From positions 34,776 to 41,042 of the forward strand of contig NHDJ01000066.1 in the NCBI GenBank assembly GCA_002167265.1: 6,267 bases of DNA. The letters are read 5' to 3'. How positions within the stretch are numbered: the first letter of the stretch is position 1; the number at the start of each line of letters is the position of its first letter. Under the pieces are notes generated by a model. That model did not search any database. It had not been told where the DNA came from and saw only the letters and a program-made list of their open reading frames with translations. Shown here in pieces: positions 1 to 6,236 of the stretch. The position numbers and the translations under genes were made by a program. This stretch comes from Verrucomicrobia bacterium TMED56. Its GTDB lineage: Bacteria > Verrucomicrobiota > Verrucomicrobiia > Opitutales > Seribacteraceae.

Positions 1-284
1 CGAGGCGATTCGTTATTGGTGCCCGCAAAGACTCGACCATTCCCGATAGTTACATTGCCGTATGCTTGAGACCCAAGCTTAGCTACCCACTTTACATTTT
101 GCGTCGTGCTCATATCCACGGTTTCATCGTCATTCATTTCACCTGGGTTAAAATCAAGGTCTAGATCTGTTTCCAAAGAAACCATATTTCGGGTGGCATC
201 TCCTCCCCAAGTGGACCAATCAGCGGAATGGGCAGTAATCGAAAATATTAAAATCGAATATAGGGTAAATAAGATATTTTTCAT
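1..284 (-). CDS. Secreted PQQ-like beta-propeller protein, N-terminal part only
   Basis: Reading leftward from the ATG at 284-282, an open frame continues past the window edge, giving 94 codons. The protein begins MKNILFTLYSILIFSITAHSA, a short basic start plus hydrophobic core that reads as a Sec signal peptide cleaved after HSA, so the mature form would start DWSTWGG. Near residue 60 comes KWVAKLGSQAYGN, then GRVFAGTNNES near residue 85. These resemble the first propeller strands of PQQ-like repeat proteins common in Planctomycetota and Verrucomicrobiota. An unusually acidic stretch (about residues 39-56) separates the DW motif from the first strand. The gene starts 23 bases after the stop of the beta-propeller lipoprotein on the same strand, so the two are probably co-transcribed. 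No Shine-Dalgarno sequence precedes the ATG. The rest of the domain layout lies outside the window; ligand and activity are unknown. Confidence 0.8.
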   Translation of the reverse strand, partial: MKNILFTLYSILIFSITAHSADWSTWGGDATRNMVSLETDLDLDFNPGEMNDDETVDMSTTQNVKWVAKLGSQAYGNVTIGNGRVFAGTNNESP

Positions 285-307
285 GTATTTAATGTTGGGT
301 AATAAAA

Positions 308-2629
308 TTAGTTCTGCACGACTGAAATGTTATCAATGTACACCTTCTTTTTGCTTTGTGGGGACATAGCGTAAATTCCCGGTGAACCATTCTTGTGAGC
401 GTTATCGTGCTCAATCTCTAAGGTCCAGTTCTCAGGTTCAGGATCATCCTTAGCCCAAACCTTAGCTCTGATCATACCAGTGCCCATTTCATTGAGGTCC
501 ACCCTAGTTTTGAGCGTATACCAAGAATTGGTTTTTATTGAAAAGGGAACGGAGTAACGAAATCGATCGAAATTAGAAACCACTTCGAGTTTTTGACTGT
601 TTCCAACCAATATAAATATGTATCTTTGATTAATTAATCCAATATTGGATTTTGTTCTGCGATCTCCATCGGTCATGACATCCGCGGTCATAGTGTAATC
701 ACTCATATCTTTGTGACCAATAAAATTAATCGCTCTTTGAAAAAGAACGCGGTCCAAAGTATTTCCAGCAACATTATTTCCTTCCAAATCCTGAACTTGC
801 CACCTCATGCGTGCACCCAGCCATGAAAGTGGCGGATAAGAAAATGAAATGTCATCGGAACTTTTATTCGAAAACTCAAATTCTTGTTCAAAATCTTCTC
901 TGTATGGCAAGAAAGGCAGGATACGACCACGACTGACTCCTGTAATTTCACCGTTGGAAACCTGCAAGGCACCCGCGGACAAAGAGGCATCCATTTCGGC
1001 GACAAGAATTCCATCGTCAGAAATGGTTGCGTCAACTTCTGACTTCACTTTAGCGGTTGGAGGTATCCATTTTTTCCAACTTAGTCCCTCCTCTACCTTT
1101 CCAATTCTTTTTCCTCGGTCATCCAAGGAGAAAACTTTAAATTTTTGATTACTACCCGCCTTAAGAAAAAATTCTGCTGGAACCACTTGCAAAGAGACGA
1201 CAGGAGTAGATGCTTGTTCAACTAGCAGATGCTTTAGTTCTTCTTTTGGTTTAACGACAAAAGCCGGTGCGGGTGTCCCGGCACCAAAGCAGTGTAATTT
1301 TTTCTTAGACTGTACGAAAACCCTTCCATGAGCAACGGATGGCGCAGCTAAACAAGCTGAACCGAGGTCCATTTCACTAAGGACTGCTGCTCGATCACCT
1401 TCATCTTCTACAACAAAGACTTTCCCATTAAACATTGGAACATATAATCTTCCATCAGCCCATGTAGGAGATGCGTGAATCTGGTCGGGAGCAAGCTTTT
1501 GCACCCAATGCTCTTCACCAGTATTTGCATCAAGGCATATAAGTTCTCCTCGCTTGATAGTAGTATAAACCCGACCCTCCCGATATACTGGGGTACTTGT
1601 AAAAGCTTCGATTCCATTATTTCTCCAAATCTCATGGGTATTATCTAGGATTAAGATATCCTCACCGACTGATGGCAATTTCTCAGGTTTTTTAATCGCT
1701 ACCATTCTCCCGATAATTGTACTGTCTACATTTTCCTTTCCATGAACCGCAATGATTGAATCCTCATGGATGACTACCCCTGCATTGACTCCACCATATG
1801 ACATTTGAAAGCGCCACAGTGCTTGTCCGGTCCGGGCATCAATGCAAACTACATGGCCACAACCAGTTCCGCTGTAAAAAACTCTTCTACCATCGGGTAA
1901 ATCTTCAAAAGTCAGGGGAGCAAATGAACTGTCTTTCGGAGTGATTCCTGGTGTGGAAGACCAAACCAACTCGCCATTTTCTTTGTCAAAAGCGTAAAAG
2001 CGGTCTCTTGCAGGACCCTGCTTTCCCCAATTCGCGGTGATAGCATGAATAATAACGAGATGCCCATCTACGCATGGACCTCCTGTCCGACCATTGGGAA
2101 ATGTCAGTCTGGCGAATTCTTCCATCAATGAACGCTCCCAAAGTTTATTCCCATCTGGATCGTAGCCAATAAGCAGTCCTGGACTCGTTTGAAAATAGAT
2201 ATTTCCCGATGCTGGATCTACGCAGGCTGCCCCGACTCCATATCGGTTATAAACAATATCACTTATAAAATCACTGTGCCTTCTTTGCCAAAGAATATCT
2301 CCTGAACTTGCATCAAAGCAGACCAGTGCCTCCTGAAGGTCATCCGTAGTTCCGTAATAACCAAATTGATAGGCTTTGCCTCCCGCAATGACAGGAACTC
2401 CTCCTCCCTGAATATCATGAGTCCAAAGCAGGCTTTGGTTCAGATCAACTGGAAGACCTGTTTGCTTGGATACGCCAGACCCTTGTGGTCCACGCCAATA
2501 TAGCCAATCTGACTGGATGGGATTTTCGGGTGAAATATTGTTCGTCGTGGACTTCTTTGGAGCTTGAATGCATCCATTGAAATAACAAGCAAATAAGAGT
2601 GTACTGATCGCAAGGGGTTTTTTGAGCAT
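308..2629 (-). CDS. Large PQQ-like beta-propeller lipoprotein with Ig-like and C-terminal jelly-roll-type domains
   Basis: A 773-residue exported protein counted from the ATG at 2629. Residues 1-19 form a hydrophobic signal ending FNG before Cys20, a plausible though non-canonical lipobox, so it is probably lipid-anchored. DWLYWRGPQGSG (about residues 41-52) matches the FRGP-type opening of PQQ-like proteins. About residues 60-450 hold repeated blade motifs of the form D-x-x-[TSN]-G-x-x-x-W: FDASSGDILW, YDPDGNKLW, FDKENGELVW, IDARTGQALW and LDANTGEEHW. About residues 477-570 look like an Ig-type linker (VVPAEFFLKAGSNQKFKVF). About residues 577-773 form a domain with GLINQRYIFILVGN, SWYTLKTRV, AKVWAKDDPEPENWTLEIE and a YIDNISV end, a pattern I associate with concanavalin-like or LamG-like C-termini of planctomycete PQQ proteins. 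An in-frame TTG at 2662 would add 11 residues but lies upstream of the predicted transcript start. No vicinal cysteine pair or other quinoprotein dehydrogenase active site was seen, so a binding or scaffold role is as likely as an enzymatic one. Confidence 0.88.
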   Translation of the reverse strand: MLKKPLAISTLLFACYFNGCIQAPKKSTTNNISPENPIQSDWLYWRGPQGSGVSKQTGLPVDLNQSLLWTHDIQGGGVPVIAGGKAYQFGYYGTTDDLQEALVCFDASSGDILWQRRHSDFISDIVYNRYGVGAACVDPASGNIYFQTSPGLLIGYDPDGNKLWERSLMEEFARLTFPNGRTGGPCVDGHLVIIHAITANWGKQGPARDRFYAFDKENGELVWSSTPGITPKDSSFAPLTFEDLPDGRRVFYSGTGCGHVVCIDARTGQALWRFQMSYGGVNAGVVIHEDSIIAVHGKENVDSTIIGRMVAIKKPEKLPSVGEDILILDNTHEIWRNNGIEAFTSTPVYREGRVYTTIKRGELICLDANTGEEHWVQKLAPDQIHASPTWADGRLYVPMFNGKVFVVEDEGDRAAVLSEMDLGSACLAAPSVAHGRVFVQSKKKLHCFGAGTPAPAFVVKPKEELKHLLVEQASTPVVSLQVVPAEFFLKAGSNQKFKVFSLDDRGKRIGKVEEGLSWKKWIPPTAKVKSEVDATISDDGILVAEMDASLSAGALQVSNGEITGVSRGRILPFLPYREDFEQEFEFSNKSSDDISFSYPPLSWLGARMRWQVQDLEGNNVAGNTLDRVLFQRAINFIGHKDMSDYTMTADVMTDGDRRTKSNIGLINQRYIFILVGNSQKLEVVSNFDRFRYSVPFSIKTNSWYTLKTRVDLNEMGTGMIRAKVWAKDDPEPENWTLEIEHDNAHKNGSPGIYAMSPQSKKKVYIDNISVVQN

Positions 2630-2657
2630 GGCTGATTTTATAATTAATATGAGTATC

Positions 2658-2690
2658 GACAAAATTAGTACTTGTATGTACTAGTTTGTC
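2658..2690. promoter_or_regulatory. Nested inverted repeat, candidate MarR operator
   Basis: The inner arms TAGTAC (2666-2671) and GTACTA (2678-2683) are perfect inverted copies around a TTGTAT centre. The outer arms GACAAA (2658-2663) and TTTGTC (2685-2690) are also perfect, with the centre shifted by half a base. A further short inverted repeat, GTTTG-t-CAAAC (2684-2694), overlaps the right end. MarR-family dimers typically bind AT-rich palindromes of about 16-20 bases between their own gene and a divergent target, and the 18-base inner dyad fits. The site covers the lipoprotein promoter and ends 30 bases before the marR start codon. Binding by this MarR protein is inferred from position and symmetry only. 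Confidence 0.6.
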
Positions 2691-2692
2691 AA
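2664..2692 (-). promoter_or_regulatory. Predicted promoter of the beta-propeller lipoprotein operon
   Basis: Read on the minus strand, a perfect TTGACA -35 box (2692-2687) is followed after 17 bases by ACTAAT (2669-2664), which matches TATAAT at four of six positions. Transcription would begin near 2657 and leave an untranslated leader of about 28 bases before the ATG at 2629. The same stretch also contains TAATTTTG (2667-2660) with TTTG (2693-2690) upstream, which resembles the Bacteroidota-style TAnnTTTG promoter, though with a spacing of 22 bases. Both readings start the transcript in nearly the same place. The inner arms of the inverted repeat fall on the spacer and the -10 box. Confidence 0.6.
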
Positions 2693-2720
2693 ACATCGTT
2701 CGTATTTTTTCAAATCTTAA

Positions 2721-3155
2721 ATGACAGGACTTGTGAGAAAAAAATTTCCGCCTGCTCTTCGGGCATGCTGGATGACATTAAATGCAGCATTTAAAAATCG
2801 ATTACAAGCGGTTGGCTTGACCCCAGATCAATATTCTGTACTTCGATGGCTGAATGAATTGACCAAAGCCAGCCTGTGCCAGAAGGACCTTGCTAATCTA
2901 ATGTTTACAGACGCCAACAACATTGCAGGTTTAGTAAAGAGAATGGAAGGTTTAAATCTGATATCGAGACAGTTCCACCCTAATGACAAAAGGAAAAAAA
3001 TTATTAGAATAACCAATCTTGGTATAGATAAACTCAATAAGTCCCGCTCAATTGCAAATTCACTTGAAAATGAATTTTTATCAGGATTGGAAAATGAGGA
3101 TCGGAAAAAAATTATTCGGTACCTGCAGAAGATTTGCAACTTTCTGCATGGATGA
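2721..3155 (+). CDS. MarR-family winged helix-turn-helix transcriptional regulator
   Basis: The 144 residues are a normal length for a MarR repressor. Residues 1-32 form the N-terminal dimerisation helix region, followed by LTPDQYSVLRWL (33-44), the usual lead into the winged helix domain. Residues 53-83 (CQKDLANLMFTDANNIAGLV onward) form the helix-turn-helix with recognition helix. The wing is RQFHPNDKRKKIIRITNLG (83-101), matching the family pattern D-x-[RK]-x-[RK]-x-x-x-[ILV]-x-[LIV]-T-x-x-G. Residues 102-144 supply the C-terminal dimer helices. The ATG at 2721 is chosen because it keeps the whole N-terminal helix; there is no Shine-Dalgarno sequence, only T- and A-rich DNA. The gene is divergent from the beta-propeller lipoprotein, with an inverted repeat between them, and converges on the 405-residue propeller gene. 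It probably controls the lipoprotein operon and itself. The effector molecule cannot be told from the sequence. Confidence 0.93.
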   Translation: MTGLVRKKFPPALRACWMTLNAAFKNRLQAVGLTPDQYSVLRWLNELTKASLCQKDLANLMFTDANNIAGLVKRMEGLNLISRQFHPNDKRKKIIRITNLGIDKLNKSRSIANSLENEFLSGLENEDRKKIIRYLQKICNFLHG

Positions 3156-3183
3156 AAGCAATTTTTATCATTTCATCATTTTT
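3151..3183 (+). terminator. Weak hairpin with T-run at the convergent gene ends
   Basis: GATGAAA (3151-3157) and TTTCATC (3171-3177) are perfect inverted copies around a 13-base loop, followed by ATTTTT. The structure holds both stop codons, TGA of marR and TGA of the 405-residue propeller gene. A second 7-base hairpin, TGCAGAA (3124-3130) with TTCTGCA (3142-3148), lies in the last codons of marR but has no T-run directly after it. The stem at 3151 is AT-rich and the loop is long, so termination of marR transcription here is only possible, not well supported. Confidence 0.3.
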
Positions 3184-4385
3184 AGGCATACTAAAATTCC
3201 ATCGCTCGACCTGCAGTACAACCGGCCATTTGAAAAAGTTGGCGGTATCCAATTCTCTTTTCCAGAAAGAATCTGAAACCGAGCTAATTCTTTATACTTT
3301 ACAGAATTTGCCTCTACCAAAGCAAGTTCACCCTCCTCAGATAAGACGACAAGAGTCTTATCTACCAAAATAACACTACCAAGCCCAAAACCCTTTTTTT
3401 GCCAAAGGACCCGCCCTTTCTCGACATCCAAACAGAACAGAGTTGCAAACCTTGAGCTAGACCCTGCCTGTCCATGAATTCCAAATACAAACCCTTCATT
3501 TAGTACCTGACTGGCTATTTGACTAGACACTTTTTCGGTTTTCCACAAAACCTTCGGGGAATTGGATGAAAAATCCACCAGGGCTGACCCTTTTCCGTAA
3601 GCACTTGAAACAAGAATGCGATCCGCAATTTCCAGAGGCTGACTAGCATTAATACCATAGCGGGTCTTGTGCTGGTAGGATGCTAATTCATCTCCATTCT
3701 CAAGATTATGAATTGTTAAACCTTCTCCATGAAAAAGTAAACATTGATTATATTTTTGCCGTTTCACCGGAGTTGAGTAGGAAGCTTTGTATATCCCGTT
3801 TCGCCATAGAACTTCTCCGTCTACAGGATCAAGAGCAACTAAAGAAGATTTTAACGCTCCGGTATTTATTACAATACTATCATCCGTAACCAGAGGCGAA
3901 CCAGCATAACCCCAAGTAGGACGAATCCCCCGCAAATCTTTAATCAAATTTAAGCTCCAGTTAATTTTTCCATTTTTAGCATTCATGGAATAAAAATCCC
4001 CACTGTGACTTAGAAGGTAGAGATTTTCGTTTTTAATAACTGGGGTAGCCCGACTCCCTCCCTTAAAAAAATTATCGCCTAATGGACTGGGGTATTGTTT
4101 TTTCCAGACTACCTTTCCTGTCTCTGCCTGAAAACAAAATATAGTATTTTTTCCGTTTGAATACCCTTGCGTGTATGCATGTCCGTTTGCTTCAACAACA
4201 GATGAAAATCCAAGACCCACTTCTGCATGCCAAACTTTTACAGGTTCATCTGCATCCCAAATTTTTCGTAGACCAGTTTCACTTGAGGCAAAGTTTCCCA
4301 TAAGTCCACCGAATTTGGGCCAATCGGCACTAAATACATGGCACGCTGTAAGTAAGGAAAATGTGCACAGGAAAGGAAATTTCAT
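3168..4385 (-). CDS. Secreted PQQ-like beta-propeller repeat protein
   Basis: A 405-residue protein that is almost entirely one beta-propeller. Residues 1-20 (MKFPFLCTFSLLTACHVFSA) are a Sec signal peptide, with cleavage expected before DWPKFGG. The start DWxKFGGxxGN parallels the mature N-termini of the two other propeller proteins in the window. Blade motifs follow at intervals of about 45-50 residues: FQAETGKVVW (85-94), MNAKNGKINW (134-143), LDPVDGEVLW (185-194), the weaker IHNLENGDELASY (225-237), SSNSPKVLW (273-281) and LDVEKGRVLW (319-328). The last strand, GRLYCRSSDGILVCLK, closes the ring. There is no extra C-terminal domain, unlike the lipoprotein paralogue. It probably acts in the periplasm. 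It lies 101 bases after the FecR-like gene on the same strand, so it may be the last gene of that unit or have its own promoter. Whether it binds PQQ or another ligand is unknown; no dehydrogenase active site was recognised. Confidence 0.88.
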   Translation of the reverse strand: MKFPFLCTFSLLTACHVFSADWPKFGGLMGNFASSETGLRKIWDADEPVKVWHAEVGLGFSSVVEANGHAYTQGYSNGKNTIFCFQAETGKVVWKKQYPSPLGDNFFKGGSRATPVIKNENLYLLSHSGDFYSMNAKNGKINWSLNLIKDLRGIRPTWGYAGSPLVTDDSIVINTGALKSSLVALDPVDGEVLWRNGIYKASYSTPVKRQKYNQCLLFHGEGLTIHNLENGDELASYQHKTRYGINASQPLEIADRILVSSAYGKGSALVDFSSNSPKVLWKTEKVSSQIASQVLNEGFVFGIHGQAGSSSRFATLFCLDVEKGRVLWQKKGFGLGSVILVDKTLVVLSEEGELALVEANSVKYKELARFQILSGKENWIPPTFSNGRLYCRSSDGILVCLKMMK

Positions 4386-4486
4386 ATGTTCTTGTTAGTT
4401 ATGAAATTTATTTGTGCCAATCTATTTCACACACGGGATCCAAAAGACACCCTATAGATGAGCAAATGGACTACTTGTTTGTTAAA

Positions 4487-5509
4487 TTATATTCCGGAGA
4501 AAGATAACTCTAACTCGTCAGCAAAGAAATTGTGCTGGTGAGCAATAAATGCATTGGTACCAAATTTTTTAGCTTTTAAGGAGACTACTAAAAAATCAGT
4601 TCCATGAGGGATTGGTAGATTTGTATCGGCACGCTCCCAGGTCGACTGGTCATTATCGCTTACAATAGTTTGAGAAATTGTTCCAATCTCCTCAAGGGAC
4701 CCGCTTTCATGATTTTCGATTGCGTGAAGAGATAACGAAAATTCAGTTGAATCACTCAATGAAGAGAAACTTTGATTGAAGTGAATGGATGCATCAACAA
4801 CAGTTTTGTCTGTTAGATTCGCCAGACCCAAATCATAAACTCTTACAGTTTCTGAAACTTCGGCAGTTTTGCTGACTGCATCAACGGTCATCTTTGGAAA
4901 CTGCATCATATTATCATCCCTGATCGGCAACACCCCACTGGTTGCAGCGGTTGATAAGTGTTCATCTGACTTGATATAGGGAAGACCATCTTGCAAAGAT
5001 AAAATACCCCCTACAAATACACTTTGTTTCGTTTCAAGTATGCGAATGAAATTTGCGGTTTTTTCAGAGACTGAAGATTGTAAAAATTTTGAGGACTTTT
5101 CTGCCTCCTTCCGAATTGAGGTTTTACCGGCAACCATATTACCAGCGGGAATATTAAGTAAGTTTTCAGAGATATTGGAAGCTAGTGGAGACTGGTTCTT
5201 TTGAACTAATGGAGCGACGTCCCTGTATGAATGAGCAAGCCATGCAGAAGCAAGGCAAATGAATACAGCTGCAATGGTTGCTACATAAGATAAATTGGGG
5301 AATTGAAATAATTTATTTTCAGTTTCTACAGCCTGGAAAGACTGCTCCCAGTGCATCAATGATTCGTTTCTAACAAAAGAACAATACCTTCTTTGTAAGT
5401 TTTTGTTATTGGACAATAATTCCTTGAGATGTACAGCCTCTGAATCGCTTATGTTGGAGTCCAAAGCCTTGCTTACCAAGGAATCAAATTCATTTATTTT
5501 AGATTTCAT
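4487..5509 (-). CDS. FecR-like single-pass membrane protein, candidate anti-sigma factor
   Basis: A 340-residue protein with three parts. The cytoplasmic residues 1-70 contain EFDSLVSKALDSNISDSEAV and LSNNKNLQRRYCSFVRNESL, the pattern seen in the N-terminal, sigma-facing part of FecR-like proteins of Planctomycetota and Verrucomicrobiota. No zinc-binding HxxxCxxC motif is present. One transmembrane segment spans about residues 73-94, rich in A, V, I, F and L. The rest would be outside the inner membrane: a low-complexity linker (100-150), a short FecR-like stretch FVGGILSLQDGLPYI (165-179), and a C-terminal region (about 205-340) with VYDLGLANLTDKTVVDAS and a final FFADELELSFSG, which reads like a jelly-roll or lectin-type fold. 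It follows the sigma factor gene by 56 bases on the same strand, the standard arrangement for a sigma/anti-sigma pair. No good ribosome binding site is seen. The anti-sigma role is inferred from context and topology. Confidence 0.78.
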   Translation of the reverse strand: MKSKINEFDSLVSKALDSNISDSEAVHLKELLSNNKNLQRRYCSFVRNESLMHWEQSFQAVETENKLFQFPNLSYVATIAAVFICLASAWLAHSYRDVAPLVQKNQSPLASNISENLLNIPAGNMVAGKTSIRKEAEKSSKFLQSSVSEKTANFIRILETKQSVFVGGILSLQDGLPYIKSDEHLSTAATSGVLPIRDDNMMQFPKMTVDAVSKTAEVSETVRVYDLGLANLTDKTVVDASIHFNQSFSSLSDSTEFSLSLHAIENHESGSLEEIGTISQTIVSDNDQSTWERADTNLPIPHGTDFLVVSLKAKKFGTNAFIAHQHNFFADELELSFSGI

Positions 5510-5565
5510 TTGCAGGGTATGTTCCTATACAATTAGCAAAAGAATAAGAAATATTACCAAAAAAA

Positions 5566-6105
5566 TTAATTTTCATTAAAATCCATTTCTGATTCCACGG
5601 TAACCATCTTTTCGCGAACGCAGTTTACTAGTTTTTGACGTATCCTGTAAAGGGTGGAGGATATCGCTCCCATTGGTCTTTTGACTGATTTGGAGATAAT
5701 TTTAAGACTCATATCGTCTTTAAATCTCAATTTTGCAATAATCTGCATGGATTTCGGTAGTAAAGAGTAACAAATACTTAGGGCACGTTGAGCAGCCTGT
5801 ATTTTCCGTGAATCAAATTCCTCAGAAGCAACATCTTCTAAAAGTTCGGTGCAAAACTGCAATTTACTGCGTTTACTCTTGGTAATGTGCCTCATCACCT
5901 GAAATCTTGCAATTTTGAAAGCCCATCCTTGAAAATGTCCTTCTGGGTCATATTCATTGGCCTTTTCGCAAAGGATCAAATTAGTTTCCTGTAAAATATC
6001 CTCGGCTTCGCTTCGATTAGGCACCAAGGAGAGAATAAATCCATAGAGAGACTTTTGAATTTGAGTGAGTTTTTGGGAATATTCAAATGAGACTGATCCT
6101 TCCAC
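5566..6105 (-). CDS. ECF-type sigma-70 factor, Rhodopirellula/Verrucomicrobium family
   Basis: A 179-residue sigma factor that would direct RNA polymerase to a small set of promoters. Region 2 spans about residues 12-80 and includes AEDILQETNLILCEKANEYD (34-53) and FQGWAFKIARFQVMRH (58-73), followed by the basic KSKRSKLQFCTELLEDVA. This QETNL...W...IARFQV pattern is the hallmark of the Rhodopirellula/Verrucomicrobium sigma family. Region 4 spans about 104-165, with LPKSMQIIAKLRF and the DNA-binding helix-turn-helix in MSLKIISKSVKRPMGAISST followed by LYRIRQKLV. The short acidic tail (170-179) is unremarkable. The start is the GTG at 6105: it is the only usual start codon between the upstream in-frame TAG (6187-6189) and region 2. 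The gene heads a minus-strand group with the FecR-like protein, which probably controls its activity by binding it at the membrane. Confidence 0.92.
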   Translation of the reverse strand: MEGSVSFEYSQKLTQIQKSLYGFILSLVPNRSEAEDILQETNLILCEKANEYDPEGHFQGWAFKIARFQVMRHITKSKRSKLQFCTELLEDVASEEFDSRKIQAAQRALSICYSLLPKSMQIIAKLRFKDDMSLKIISKSVKRPMGAISSTLYRIRQKLVNCVREKMVTVESEMDFNEN

Positions 6106-6134
6106 AATATAATGGGCTTTTGGGTGATTAACAT

Positions 6135-6167
6135 GGCTCTTTAGAACTAAAAGTTTAGCTCGAAGCC
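6135..6167 (-). other. Imperfect hairpin in the leader of the sigma factor gene
   Basis: On the minus strand GAGCTAAA and TTTAGTTC (within 6161-6144) can pair over eight positions, one of them a G-T wobble, around a very tight loop. Outside an internal loop the ends GGCT and AGCC (6167-6164 and 6138-6135) add four base pairs. It lies about 30 bases upstream of the GTG start and inside the predicted leader of roughly 95 bases. No T-run follows on either strand, so it does not look like a terminator. It matches no riboswitch class I recognise. Confidence 0.3.
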
Positions 6168-6206
6168 GAATTAAAATAATTATTATCTAGAGTATGACTC
6201 GATTTA

Positions 6207-6236
6207 ATCATAAATGAAAACAATCTTTTGATGCAA
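6207..6236 (-). promoter_or_regulatory. Possible promoter of the sigma factor gene
   Basis: On the minus strand TATGAT (6212-6207) matches the -10 consensus at five of six positions. TTGCAT (6236-6231) lies 18 bases upstream and matches the -35 consensus only in its TTG. Transcription would start near 6200. The DNA here is very AT-rich, so a chance match is easy. No sign of a typical ECF -35 box (GGAAC) was found upstream of this gene, which gives no support for autoregulation. Confidence 0.35.

Noticed and set aside
106..369. Plus-strand frame of 87 codons spanning the gap between the two left-most genes.
   Set aside because: It runs antisense to the signal peptide of one propeller gene and the conserved C-terminus of the other, and it has no recognisable domain.
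849..1148. Plus-strand frame of 99 codons inside the lipoprotein gene.
   Set aside because: It lies opposite a clearly coding frame with recognisable protein motifs, and its own translation is low-complexity with no known motif. Similar antisense and overlapping frames elsewhere were discarded for the same reason.
4386..4486. TTGGCAC on the minus strand upstream of the 405-residue propeller gene, resembling a sigma-54 -24 box.
   Set aside because: The -12 TTGC element is missing at the required spacing. No other convincing promoter or terminator was found in this 101-base gap.
5500..5525. GGAAC on the minus strand (5525-5521), resembling an ECF -35 box, with TCTAAA 17 bases downstream.
   Set aside because: Transcription from it would start inside the FecR-like coding region, after its start codon, so it cannot serve that gene.
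6175..6184. Ten-base palindrome AATAATTATT in the sigma factor leader.
   Set aside because: It is made only of A and T in an AT-rich stretch, so chance is sufficient.
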